Both the position numbers and the translations under genes were made by a program. From Symbiobacterium thermophilum IAM 14863 (GTDB lineage Bacteria; Bacillota; Sulfobacillia; Symbiobacteriales; Symbiobacteriaceae): a stretch of DNA of 64,000 nt. The stretch covers positions 992,001 through 1,056,000 of the forward strand of contig NC_006177.1 of assembly GCF_000009905.1 (NCBI RefSeq), given 5' to 3'. The notes beneath the pieces were generated by a model. The model did no database searches. It saw nothing but the letters and a program-made list of their open reading frames with translations, and was not told the origin of the DNA. This document shows, piece after piece, positions 48,099 through 55,729 of this stretch; the stretch's first letter is position 1, and the number at the start of each line of letters is the position of its first letter.

Positions 48099-49139
48099 AT
48101 GCGGTTGCTCTCGTACCTGCACAGCCGGACCAGCCTGTTCACCAAGGTCCTGGTGGCCAACGCGGCCATCGCCGTCATCGGCGCCACATGCGCGGTGCTC
48201 ATCGCGACCCACTTCTGGAACAGCCAGGAGCACGCGCCCATATGGGAGTTCGGCCTCATCGCCGTCGGCCTCGTGGTGTCGCTGGGCGTCAACTACGCCC
48301 TGCTGCGGGTCGCCTTCCGGCCGCTGTTCACCCTGCATGCGACGCTGGACAGGGTCAGGCGGGGCGACTTCTCCGCCCGGGTGCCGATGGTGCCCGGCGA
48401 TCCGGACATCGCCCGGGTGAGCGAGATGGCCAACCTGATGCTCGACCGGCTGGCGGAGCACCGCCAGGCCGTGGCGGCCCAGATCCTCCGGGCGCAGGAG
48501 GAGGAGCGGAAGCGCATCGCCCGGGAGCTGCACGACGAGACGGCCCAGTCGCTCACGTCGATCGTCGTCAACCTGGAGGCGATCGAGCGGCAGGCCGTGG
48601 GCAGCGGCGTCGACGAAGCCCTGTGCGAGCGGCTCCACCTGACCAAGGAGGTCGCACAGCGGACGCTGGACGAGACGCGGCGGCTCATGATGGACCTGCG
48701 CCCGTCGGTGCTGGATGACCTGGGCCTGGTTCCCGCCCTCCGCTGGTTCATCAACCACCGGGTGCTGCCGGCCGGCCTGGAGGCCGACTTCCAGGTGAGC
48801 GGGCTCACCGAACGGCTGCCCGAGGAGCTGGAGACCGCGCTGTTCCGCATCATGCAGGAAGCGATCACCAATGTGGTGAAACATGCGAAGGCGAAGACCG
48901 TGCTGGTGCGGCTCCACCGGGAGCACGGCGAGATCACGGGACTTGTGGTCGACGACGGACAGGGATTCCACGTGGTGCATACGGTGGGACAACCGGTGCG
49001 GGACCGGGGGCTCGGACTCTTCGGCATGCAGGAGCGGGCCGCCCTGGTGGGCGGCAAGGTGGTCGTGGAGTCTGCACCGGGCCGGGGGACTACGGTGCGG
49101 GTGACGGTTCCGGATCGCAGAGGGGGGGACGTGCGATGA
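48099..49139 (+). CDS. Sensor histidine kinase (HisKA_3 type)
   Basis: A 346-residue kinase with two membrane helices (about 15-38 and 52-70) around a very short external loop, a HAMP domain near 72-124, the phospho-acceptor His145 in RIARELHDE, and a HATPase_c domain with NVVKHAKA, DDGQGF and GLGLFGM. This matches the NarX/DegS/LiaS class. The loop is too short for a classical ligand domain, so the signal may come from the membrane or a partner. The next gene, a NarL-type regulator, overlaps it by four bases. The divergent nitrate reductase operon suggests a role in nitrate or redox control. Confidence 0.92.
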   Translation: MRLLSYLHSRTSLFTKVLVANAAIAVIGATCAVLIATHFWNSQEHAPIWEFGLIAVGLVVSLGVNYALLRVAFRPLFTLHATLDRVRRGDFSARVPMVPGDPDIARVSEMANLMLDRLAEHRQAVAAQILRAQEEERKRIARELHDETAQSLTSIVVNLEAIERQAVGSGVDEALCERLHLTKEVAQRTLDETRRLMMDLRPSVLDDLGLVPALRWFINHRVLPAGLEADFQVSGLTERLPEELETALFRIMQEAITNVVKHAKAKTVLVRLHREHGEITGLVVDDGQGFHVVHTVGQPVRDRGLGLFGMQERAALVGGKVVVESAPGRGTTVRVTVPDRRGGDVR

Positions 49140-49828
49140 GTCCGATTCGTGTGCTGCTGGTAGACGATCACGCCATCCTGCGGGAAGGCATCCGATACCT
49201 GCTCTCCGCCAGCGGGGAGGTGGAGGTGATCGGCGAGGCCCAGGACGGCGTCGAGGCGCTGGAGATGGTGGAGAAGCTCCGGCCCGACGCGGTGCTGATG
49301 GACATCGCCATGCCGCGCATGAACGGCATCGAGGCGACCAAGGAGCTGAAGAAGCGTCACCCCGACCTGCCGGTGCTGATCCTGTCGATGTACGACAGCG
49401 AGGAGTACGTTCTGCCCATCCTGCGGGCCGGCGCCGCCGGGTACGTGCTGAAGCGGGCCGCCGCGCAGGAGCTGGTCTCGGCCCTGAAGGCGGTGACGTC
49501 GGGCCAGGTCATCCTACACCCGGACGTGGCCCGGACCGTGATGGACAACCTGCAGGCGCAGGAGAGTCCACAGGGGCCGCCCGTAGCGCCGAGGGGCGCC
49601 TCCGAGGCCCAGGCGCAGCTGGCCCAGCTGACCGAGCGGGAGCGGGAGGTCCTCACGCTCATCGCCCACGGCCTGACCAACCAGCAGATCGCCGAGAGGC
49701 TGTTCATCTCCATCAAGACCGTGCAGGCGCACCGGGCGAACCTCATGGAAAAGCTCGACCTGCATGACGCGGTCGAGCTCACCAAGTTCGCCATCAAGAG
49801 CGGCCTGCTGCCGCTTGACGAGATCTGA
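49136..49828 (+). CDS. NarL/FixJ-family response regulator
   Basis: A 230-residue regulator with a receiver domain (phospho-acceptor Asp56 in LMDIAMP, Asp10-Asp11, Lys near 106) and a C-terminal LuxR/NarL helix-turn-helix containing LTEREREVLTLIAHGLTNQQ and IKTVQAHRANLMEKL. Its start overlaps the kinase stop (ATGA), making it the cognate regulator. It is a good candidate to bind the GTCTACAT elements, which is inference. Confidence 0.93.
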   Translation: MSPIRVLLVDDHAILREGIRYLLSASGEVEVIGEAQDGVEALEMVEKLRPDAVLMDIAMPRMNGIEATKELKKRHPDLPVLILSMYDSEEYVLPILRAGAAGYVLKRAAAQELVSALKAVTSGQVILHPDVARTVMDNLQAQESPQGPPVAPRGASEAQAQLAQLTEREREVLTLIAHGLTNQQIAERLFISIKTVQAHRANLMEKLDLHDAVELTKFAIKSGLLPLDEI

Positions 49829-49846
49829 CCCGTCCAGGGTCAGAAA

Positions 49847-49875
49847 GGCGCAAGTGGCAGCAGGCCACTTGCGCC
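49847..49875. terminator. Bidirectional terminator
   Basis: The 12-bp perfect stem GGCGCAAGTGGC / GCCACTTGCGCC has a five-base loop. TTTCTG follows on the minus strand, so it serves the convergent small gene best and may also end the kinase/regulator operon. Confidence 0.72.
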
Positions 49876-49909
49876 TGAAGGAGCCTTCCTGCGCGTCGGG
49901 CCGGGCGCC

Positions 49910-50122
49910 TCAGCGGGTCAGGCTCGGCGCGGCGCCGTGGACGGCGAGCGTGCGCCGGGGCCGGACGTCGTAGACCAGCCCCTCGTACAGCACCGTCAGG
50001 TTGCCCAGGGACACGGCGCGCAGGCCCGGCAGGTACTCCAGGTCGTCCACGTCAAACCCCGGTTCCACGTGAATGGAGATGGTGCGGCCGTTCAACAGCT
50101 TGAGCTGCAGCTCGTTGAACAC
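49910..50122 (-). CDS. Small protein of unknown function
   Basis: A 70-residue protein, predicted mostly beta (LQLKLLNGRTISIHVEPGFD, then LGNLTVLYEGLVYDVRP). GTG 50122 is preferred because GGAGGAGGCGGAG lies about 4-15 bases upstream; an ATG at 50140 lies within that site. No family is recognised. It is convergent with the response regulator gene and divergent from the second regulator. Confidence 0.55.
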   Translation of the reverse strand: MFNELQLKLLNGRTISIHVEPGFDVDDLEYLPGLRAVSLGNLTVLYEGLVYDVRPRRTLAVHGAAPSLTR

Positions 50123-50265
50123 GTCTCCGCCTCCTCCCATGCAGTGCAGGGTGTGCGAGGACACGGTTCTGCGCCATCGGTTCCCAAAGCCGCGGCCGGC
50201 CAGGGTGACATGAACGTCCGCGCATAGTATGCCCGTTTTGCCCGTGCCGCCCGCGTGTAGCGCAC

Positions 50266-50294
50266 TTACAGTATGGGTAAGACTAGGCTATAAT
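50266..50294 (+). promoter_or_regulatory. Sigma-A promoter of the second response regulator
   Basis: TTACAG, 17 bp, then a perfect TATAAT. The -10 box lies inside the inverted repeat GACTA-N8-TAGTC (50281-50298), and AGCCA-AAA-TGGCT follows at 50307-50319, both possible operators. The leader to ATG 50410 is about 110 nt. Confidence 0.6.
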
Positions 50295-50409
50295 AGTCAT
50301 TGAAGTAGCCAAAATGGCTTGTACGTAACTTTCCGACTAGGGCGAGGGATCGGTTGTCCGGCATCCCCTGTCATGATAAAGTCTAGATGGAGAGGAGGGC
50401 ACCCGAACG

Positions 50410-51066
50410 ATGAAAGTCTTGATCGTAGATGATCACCTCATGCTTCGGAAGGGTGTACTGAGTGTCCTTTCGAATACCGATCTTGAGGTCATCGGCGAGG
50501 CATCGAACGGTCAGGAAGCACTGGAGCTGGTTCCCAAGCTGAAGCCAGACCTGGTGCTCATGGACATCAACATGCCGGTGCTCGACGGCGTCGAGGCGAC
50601 CCGGAAGCTGAAGCAGATGTACCCGGACCTCAAGGTCGTTATCCTCACGGTCTCGGAGATCGACAAGGATCTCTTCGAGGCGATCAAGGCCGGCGCGGAC
50701 GGCTACCTGCTGAAGAACCTGGGGCCTGAGGAACTGGTCTCCTCTCTGCGTGCGGCGATCTCCGGCGAGGCGCCCATCTCGTCGGTCATGGCGGCCAAGA
50801 TGCTGAAGGAGTTCCGCCAGCCGCGCGCCAACACCACGGGCAAGCAGCCCGGTCAGCAGCTCTCCCCCCGGGAGATCGAAGTGCTGCGCCTGGCTTCGAC
50901 CGGCCTGACCTACAAGGAGATTGCCGCCAAGCTGTACGTGGCCGAGTCCACGGTGAAGAACCACATGCGGCACATCCTCGAGAAGCTGCACCTGCGCAAC
51001 CGGTCCGAGGCGGTGGGGTACGCCATCCGGACCGGGCTGGCCGGCGAGCCGCCCAGCAATCGGTAG
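50410..51066 (+). CDS. Orphan NarL/FixJ-family response regulator
   Basis: A 218-residue regulator with receiver Asp52 in LMDINMP and a LuxR-type helix-turn-helix (LSPREIEVLRLASTGLTYKE, VAESTVKNHMRHILEKL). No kinase gene adjoins it. It may share the kinase at 48099 or respond to another one. GAGGAGGG precedes ATG 50410. Its own promoter and a strong terminator make it monocistronic. Confidence 0.92.
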   Translation: MKVLIVDDHLMLRKGVLSVLSNTDLEVIGEASNGQEALELVPKLKPDLVLMDINMPVLDGVEATRKLKQMYPDLKVVILTVSEIDKDLFEAIKAGADGYLLKNLGPEELVSSLRAAISGEAPISSVMAAKMLKEFRQPRANTTGKQPGQQLSPREIEVLRLASTGLTYKEIAAKLYVAESTVKNHMRHILEKLHLRNRSEAVGYAIRTGLAGEPPSNR

Positions 51067-51078
51067 CGAACGCAATGG

Positions 51079-51107
51079 GACCACCTGTGCACACAGGTGG
51101 TCTTTTT
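51079..51107 (+). terminator. Strong intrinsic terminator
   Basis: GACCACCTGTG / CACAGGTGGTC followed by TTTTTC, directly after the orphan response regulator. Confidence 0.88.
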
Positions 51108-51141
51108 CTCGCTGTTGCGACTTGGCTCAGTCCGGAAATTA

Positions 51142-51149
51142 GTCTACAT
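51142..51149 (+). promoter_or_regulatory. GTCTACAT element, copy 3
   Basis: The context is TTAGTCTACATTAGAAT, about 125 bp upstream of the universal stress protein gene. TAGAAT just after it could be a -10 element, but no matching -35 was found. Confidence 0.4.
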
Positions 51150-51275
51150 TAGAATCAGTCGAACGAACGATTTTGGTCTACCCCGCGGTGCGGCTAAGAT
51201 TCAGACAGAAGAATCGTGCGGTACCGCTGGGGGGCGGCACCCCGACCGTTTCCCAACTGGAGGAGGCGATGGGTC

Positions 51276-51713
51276 GTGAAGAAGATTCTGCTCGCGACCG
51301 ACGGCAGCGAGAGCTCCCTGAAGGCCGCCCGGATTGCGGGAGAGCTGGCCTCTCTGCAGAACGCTCAGGTGATCGTCCTTTACGTGGCGCACGTTCCGCG
51401 GGCCTACTACGCCACCGACGAGTTTGGCAACAAGGTCACCCCTGAGGTGCCCATGGACGTGCTGATCCGGCGCACCGGCGAGCCCATCCTGCGCAAGACC
51501 GTGTCCGCCATCGGCCTGCCCGAGTCGCAGGTGGTGACGGAGGTGCAGGTGGGCGAGCCGGCCGAGGAGATCGTCGATTACGCCCGGTTGGAGGAGGTGG
51601 ACCTGATCGTGATGGGCAGCCGGGGCCTCAGCCCGATCCGGGAGCTGCTGCTGGGCAGTGTGTCGGACAAGGTCCTGCGCACCGCCCCGTGCCCGGTGCT
51701 CATCGCCCGGTAA
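51276..51713 (+). CDS. Universal stress protein (UspA family)
   Basis: A 145-residue cytosolic protein with the Usp fold: KKILLATDGSESSLKAA at the start and the ATP-binding loop IVMGSRGLSPIRELLLGSV near the end, a G-x2-G-x9-G-S/T pattern, followed by PCPVLI. ATP-binding Usp proteins act in stress survival; the specific role is unknown. GTG 51276 follows GGAGGAGG by nine bases. It shares the GTCTACAT element with the nap/regulator region. Confidence 0.92.
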   Translation: MKKILLATDGSESSLKAARIAGELASLQNAQVIVLYVAHVPRAYYATDEFGNKVTPEVPMDVLIRRTGEPILRKTVSAIGLPESQVVTEVQVGEPAEEIVDYARLEEVDLIVMGSRGLSPIRELLLGSVSDKVLRTAPCPVLIAR

Positions 51714-51728
51714 CCGCCATCCAACTGT

Positions 51729-51761
51729 CACCCCGGCCGCCGGACATCGGCGGCCGGGGTG
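51729..51761. terminator. Bidirectional terminator
   Basis: CACCCCGGCCGCCG and its complement surround a short loop between the universal stress gene and the convergent patatin-like gene. The T-tract is weak. Confidence 0.65.
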
Positions 51762-51791
51762 CGGCTGTATTCCCCGGGGCGCGGGCGGAGA

Positions 51792-52553
51792 TCAGGCCCA
51801 GAAGGACCGCACCTGAAGGGCCGCCTCCGCGCCCTGCCGACGCCCGTTCTCCAGGGCGTCGAAGATGCGGGCGGGGTCCATGAGGTTGTCGCCGAACACC
51901 TGCAGGGTCGCGGGGTCGGGCAGCACCGTCAGCACCCGGGAACCGTCCGCCTCCAGCGCAGCCCGCTCCTTCTGCAGCATCTCGTGCCCCCGCGGGTACT
52001 TCGGCCCGCCCATGGGCGCGACGATCAGCACACGGCGGAAGCCCGCCGCCTGGTCGGCGTGCGTCCCCGACCACGCCCCTCCGTCCACGTAGCGGCGGCC
52101 GTTGATCAGCACCGTGGGCAGGAGGCCCGGTACGGCGCAGCTGGAGGCCAGGGCCCGGGCCAGCGGTATCCCCGAGGCGTTCGTCCACATCACCGGCTCG
52201 CCCGTCTCCGCGTCGACGGCCGAGATCCTGAGGGGCTTCTCCGGCCAGGGGACGTCGCCCAGGGGGGCCTGGAACAGGCCGACCCATTCGTCCTCGGTCA
52301 GCCCGGCGCCCGTGGCCACCTTGGCGACCGCGGCAGGCGGGAGGCCCATGCCGGCCGCGACGAGGTGTGTGAGCTGCGCGGGGTCGACCCCGTAGCGGAT
52401 GAGGGTGCCGACCACGGAACCGGCGGAGGTGCCCACCACCAGGTCCGCGGAGCCCAGGTCCACGCCGGCCTCTTTCCAGGCTGCGGTCAGCCCCACCATC
52501 CAGGCGATGCCCAGGACGCCGCCTCCGCCCATCACCAGCGCTCTGTCCGTCAT
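51792..52553 (-). CDS. Patatin-like phospholipase
   Basis: A 253-residue patatin-family hydrolase with the oxyanion-hole GGGGVLG near residue 9, nucleophile GTSAG at 41-45 (Ser43) and the catalytic aspartate in VDGGAW, giving the Ser-Asp dyad. It should hydrolyse acyl esters of membrane lipids, with the exact substrate unknown. ATG 52553 is preferred over an upstream in-frame codon because MTDRALVMGGGG is the normal family start; GGGAG lies 12 bases before it. Confidence 0.88.
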   Translation of the reverse strand: MTDRALVMGGGGVLGIAWMVGLTAAWKEAGVDLGSADLVVGTSAGSVVGTLIRYGVDPAQLTHLVAAGMGLPPAAVAKVATGAGLTEDEWVGLFQAPLGDVPWPEKPLRISAVDAETGEPVMWTNASGIPLARALASSCAVPGLLPTVLINGRRYVDGGAWSGTHADQAAGFRRVLIVAPMGGPKYPRGHEMLQKERAALEADGSRVLTVLPDPATLQVFGDNLMDPARIFDALENGRRQGAEAALQVRSFWA

Positions 52554-52718
52554 GCCTTCGGCCAACTCCCTTCCACAGCAGCAGTATGGCAAAGATGCAC
52601 AGTGGAGATACTGGATCTGGCGCCGCCGGGGTTGCCGGCATCGGGCCTGTCTTGATAAAGTCGTAACTTTCACGACGAACCCGCTGCCATGTCCCTGGCG
52701 TCACAAGTACGGAACCCC

Positions 52719-52733
52719 TTAGATTGATTCTAA
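52719..52733. promoter_or_regulatory. PerR/Fur-family operator
   Basis: TTAGATTGATTCTAA is a 15-bp near-perfect palindrome with the spacing of the PerR box TTATAATnATTATAA. It lies 23 bp before a peroxiredoxin gene, where a peroxide regulator would be expected. Confidence 0.6.
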
Positions 52734-52755
52734 CTGTCAAGGAGGTCTCTGCGAC

Positions 52756-53295
52756 ATGCGTCTGGTTGGTAAGCCTGCTCCTGACTTCACGATGCTGTCC
52801 ACCAAGGACCTGGACAAGCTCGATCAGAAGGTCAGCCTCTCCGACTACAAGGGCAAGTGGCTGATCCTGTTCTTCTACCCGGCGGACTTCACGTTCGTGT
52901 GCCCCACTGAGATCACGGCGTTCAACGACCGGGTGCAGGAGTTCCAGGATGCCAACTGCGAGATCCTCGGCGTGTCCGTCGACTCCGTGTACTCGCACCG
53001 GGCCTGGATCAAGACCCCGAAGGAGGAGGGCGGCCTCGGCCCCGTCAACTACCCGCTCGCCTCGGACATCACCAAGGAGGTCTCCCGGGCCTACGGCGTG
53101 CTGATCGAGGAGGAGGGCGTGGCGCTGCGCGGCCTCTTCATCATCGACCCCGACGGCATCGTCCGCTACCAGGTCGTGCACGACAACAACATCGGCCGGA
53201 ACGTGGACGAGGTGCTCCGGGTCCTGGAGGCCCTGCAGGCCGGCGGCCTGTGCGCGGCCAACTGGAAGCCCGGCGACGCCCTGCTGAAGGTGTAG
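52756..53295 (+). CDS. Typical 2-Cys peroxiredoxin (AhpC/Prx1 type)
   Basis: A 179-residue peroxidase. The peroxidatic Cys49 is in DFTFVCPTEITAF and the resolving Cys166 in GGLCAANWKPG. It reduces hydrogen peroxide and organic peroxides and needs a thiol reductant. AAGGAGG precedes ATG 52756. A PerR-like box overlaps the promoter region, implying induction by peroxide. The next gene, a thioredoxin-like protein, starts 17 bp downstream and may provide the reductant. Confidence 0.95.
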   Translation: MRLVGKPAPDFTMLSTKDLDKLDQKVSLSDYKGKWLILFFYPADFTFVCPTEITAFNDRVQEFQDANCEILGVSVDSVYSHRAWIKTPKEEGGLGPVNYPLASDITKEVSRAYGVLIEEEGVALRGLFIIDPDGIVRYQVVHDNNIGRNVDEVLRVLEALQAGGLCAANWKPGDALLKV

Positions 53296-53312
53296 CGAGG
53301 GAGGCCTGCTTC

Positions 53313-53759
53313 ATGCCGATGCGCCTTGGCAGCCCGATGCCCCCCCTCGAAGGGGCAACCGGGTCCTACAACGCGGAAGGGTTCGATCCCGCACAGCTGT
53401 CCGGGCATCCGGTGCTGATTCACTTCTGGGCGGTGTCCTGCCACATCTGCCACGAGGTCATGGACCAGGTGCTGCAGTACCGGGACATGTACCAGCCCAA
53501 GGGGCTCAAGGTGGTCGCCATCCACATGCCCAAGGAGGAGGGCGACCTGGACACGGCCAAGGTGGAACGGGACATCGCGCAGTACGGGATCACGCAGCCG
53601 GTCCTCCTGGATCACCGGCACGCCCTGGCGCAGGCGTTCCAGAACCAGTTCGTGCCTGCCTTCTTTCTCTTCGACGCGCAGGGAAACCTCTTCTTCCGGG
53701 CTGCGGGAGACAAGGGACTCCAGAACCTCGGCCCCAAGCTGGAGCAGCTCCTGGGCTGA
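53313..53759 (+). CDS. TlpA/ResA-like thioredoxin-fold protein
   Basis: A 148-residue redoxin with the active site CHIC (Cys43, Cys46) in LIHFWAVSCHICHEVM and the cis-proline in FVPAFFLFDAQGN. No signal peptide is visible, so it is probably cytosolic. ATG 53313 has GGGAGG eight bases upstream. Directly behind the peroxiredoxin gene, it probably belongs to the same peroxide-controlled operon and could reduce the peroxidase; this partnership is inference. Confidence 0.85.
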   Translation: MPMRLGSPMPPLEGATGSYNAEGFDPAQLSGHPVLIHFWAVSCHICHEVMDQVLQYRDMYQPKGLKVVAIHMPKEEGDLDTAKVERDIAQYGITQPVLLDHRHALAQAFQNQFVPAFFLFDAQGNLFFRAAGDKGLQNLGPKLEQLLG

Positions 53760-53775
53760 TCCTTTCGGACTATGG

Positions 53776-53802
53776 CGGCCGCCCTTTCACAGGGCGGCCG
53801 CT
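53776..53802 (+). terminator. Terminator of the peroxiredoxin operon
   Basis: The 11-bp perfect stem GCGGCCGCCCT / AGGGCGGCCGC with a TTCAC loop follows the thioredoxin-like gene. The T-tract is poor. Confidence 0.62.
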
Positions 53803-53937
53803 ACTGCTGGTCGCCTAGGGCTCACGCCTCAGGGCCGCGGCCCCGGAATCGCTGGCGGCACCGATGGGAACGGCGGGTCGCGGCGGTTATACTGACGCCA
53901 GCAGGGGGCCGCGCGCGGCGAGGGGAGGGGATGACGA

Positions 53938-54366
53938 GTGAGCTGGAAGTCGGTGCGCGACCTTCTGCCGCTCGTGGTGCTCCACGTGGCCGCCGCCGCG
54001 GTGCACGCGGCGAGCGCCGTGGGACTGAGCGGCGTCCGGCCGGGTGCGGCCTTCGAGGTTGCCCTCGCGTTCGTGGCGCTGGTCGTCCCCATGGCGGCGG
54101 TGCTGGCCCTGGCAGCGGGGATGCGCCGGGTCGGCGCGGCGCTCCTGGTTCTGTCGTACCTGGGCGTCGCCGGCCTGACCCTGGTCGGGCACCTGGGCCT
54201 GAACTTGCTGGTGAACGCGTTGGACTCAGCCCCTTCCGCCTTCCGCACGGCGTTCTTCGCGAGCGGCCTGGTCATGCCGGTGATCCAGGTCTGCGGCGTG
54301 GTGGAGGCGCTGCGCACCTGGGGGTTGATCGCCGAGCCCCGGCGGAACCGGCTGTCGGTCAAGTGA
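53938..54366 (+). CDS. Small four-helix membrane protein
   Basis: A 142-residue protein with about four hydrophobic segments (residues 8-28, 40-62, 67-87, 105-125). GTG 53938 follows GGGGAGGGG by seven bases. No motif or family is recognised. It has its own terminator and no obvious functional neighbours. Confidence 0.68.
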   Translation: MSWKSVRDLLPLVVLHVAAAAVHAASAVGLSGVRPGAAFEVALAFVALVVPMAAVLALAAGMRRVGAALLVLSYLGVAGLTLVGHLGLNLLVNALDSAPSAFRTAFFASGLVMPVIQVCGVVEALRTWGLIAEPRRNRLSVK

Positions 54367-54373
54367 GCGCCAC

Positions 54374-54399
54374 AGGCCCCCACCGCCGGGTGGGGGCCT
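54374..54399 (+). terminator. Intrinsic terminator
   Basis: AGGCCCCCACC / GGTGGGGGCCT with a four-base loop, eight bases after the preceding stop codon. Confidence 0.72.
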
Positions 54400-54491
54400 C
54401 GTCGTGTGCTGTGACCCGCGTCACGGGGCCGATCGGGTGCACTGCGGTATGGTTGAAGCGAAAGGTACGTCCTGACAGGAGGTCAACGGAG

Positions 54492-55700
54492 ATGCACGCG
54501 GCCAACATCCTGCTCCGCTCCTCCGCCCGGTGGCTGGCGGTGGTGCTGCCCCTGGGCGTCCTGATCCGTTCCGCCTTCGTGTGGCTCTATACCCCAGGCC
54601 CCTTCTACTGGGGAGACCTGATCCACGCCCACAGCCATACCGCGTACTTCGGCTGGGCGGGGCTCGGGCTGATGGGGCTCATCCTGCACCTCCTGCCCCG
54701 GTTCACCGGCCGGCCCGTGGCCGAATCCCGACCGCTGACCTGGCTGCTGCGGCTCGCCCCGTGGGCGGTGGGCGGCGCCCTGGTCACCTTCGCCTGGTGG
54801 GGGTACGCCGGGCCGTCGATCGGTTTCGCCGCCCTCAACGAGGTGCTGTGGGTCCTCTTCGCCGTGGTGTTCTGGCGGGAGGTGCGGGGCCGGCCCCTTC
54901 GCGACTGGCCCGCGCCCCTGGTGCTGATGGGCGCGGCGGTCCTCCTGCTGCTGCTCTCCATTTCGGGGACGACGCTGGTGATCATCTCCGAGGCGGTGCT
55001 CGACGGCGCCTTTCCCCTGCTCTACCAGGCCGGGGTCTACCTGTTCCTCGAGCTCTACGCCGACGGCTGGGTGGAGATCGGCCTCATGGGCGTTGTGCTG
55101 GCCCTGGCCGAGCGGGAGGCGGCCGGGGGCCAGGCGGACGAGGGGCCCGCGGCGCGGCGCGTGGCCACGGCGGCGCTGCTGCTTGTGGGCCCGGCCGCCC
55201 TGCGGATGCTGATCCCGCGGGGACTGGAAGGGCCGCTGGTCTGGCTCAGCATCGCGGCCGGGGCGCTGTTCGGCCTTGCGCAGCTGTACTTCCTGGCGAT
55301 CGCGCGTCGGCTTCGGCTGCCGGCGGCCGCCGGGCCGTGGTGGCGCCTGGCCGCGCTCAGCCTCGCCCTGAAAGCCGCCCTGGAGTTCATGCCGGTCCTG
55401 CCGGCCTGGTCCGCGCTGGCCCTGGACCGCAACCCCGTGATCGCCTACCTGCACCTGAAGCTGCTGCTTCTGGCCTCCAGCGGCCTGCTGGGCGCCCTGG
55501 CCGCGGTGCGCGGGGCCGCCGAGCCGTGGTCGTTCCGGCTCTACGCGGCCGGCTCGGTGGTCATGGTCGCTGCGCTGGCCGCGCACGGCCTGCTGGCCCG
55601 GGCGATTCCGGCGGTCAACTGGCCCCTGTACGCCGTGGCGTTCGCCGCGGCGTTCCCCGCCGCGGCGGGCGGCATCTGGGGAGCGCAGCCCTGGCGCTGA
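54492..55700 (+). CDS. Polytopic membrane protein with haem-copper-oxidase-like His motif
   Basis: A 402-residue protein with about 10-12 helices. The segment DLIHAHSHTAYFGWAGLGLM resembles the H-x-H...GW helix of subunit I of cbb3/NorB-type haem-copper oxidases. SEAVLDGAFPLLYQ and AYLHLKLLLLASSG could form further parts, but the copper-site histidine pair is not seen. It could be a haem-binding relative without oxidase activity. AGGAGG stands 8-13 bases before ATG 54492. It is convergent with the glutamate-synthase-like gene. Confidence 0.65.
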   Translation: MHAANILLRSSARWLAVVLPLGVLIRSAFVWLYTPGPFYWGDLIHAHSHTAYFGWAGLGLMGLILHLLPRFTGRPVAESRPLTWLLRLAPWAVGGALVTFAWWGYAGPSIGFAALNEVLWVLFAVVFWREVRGRPLRDWPAPLVLMGAAVLLLLLSISGTTLVIISEAVLDGAFPLLYQAGVYLFLELYADGWVEIGLMGVVLALAEREAAGGQADEGPAARRVATAALLLVGPAALRMLIPRGLEGPLVWLSIAAGALFGLAQLYFLAIARRLRLPAAAGPWWRLAALSLALKAALEFMPVLPAWSALALDRNPVIAYLHLKLLLLASSGLLGALAAVRGAAEPWSFRLYAAGSVVMVAALAAHGLLARAIPAVNWPLYAVAFAAAFPAAAGGIWGAQPWR

Positions 55701-55729
55701 CAGGCCCCGGGGTCGGCGGGCAGGGTGGC

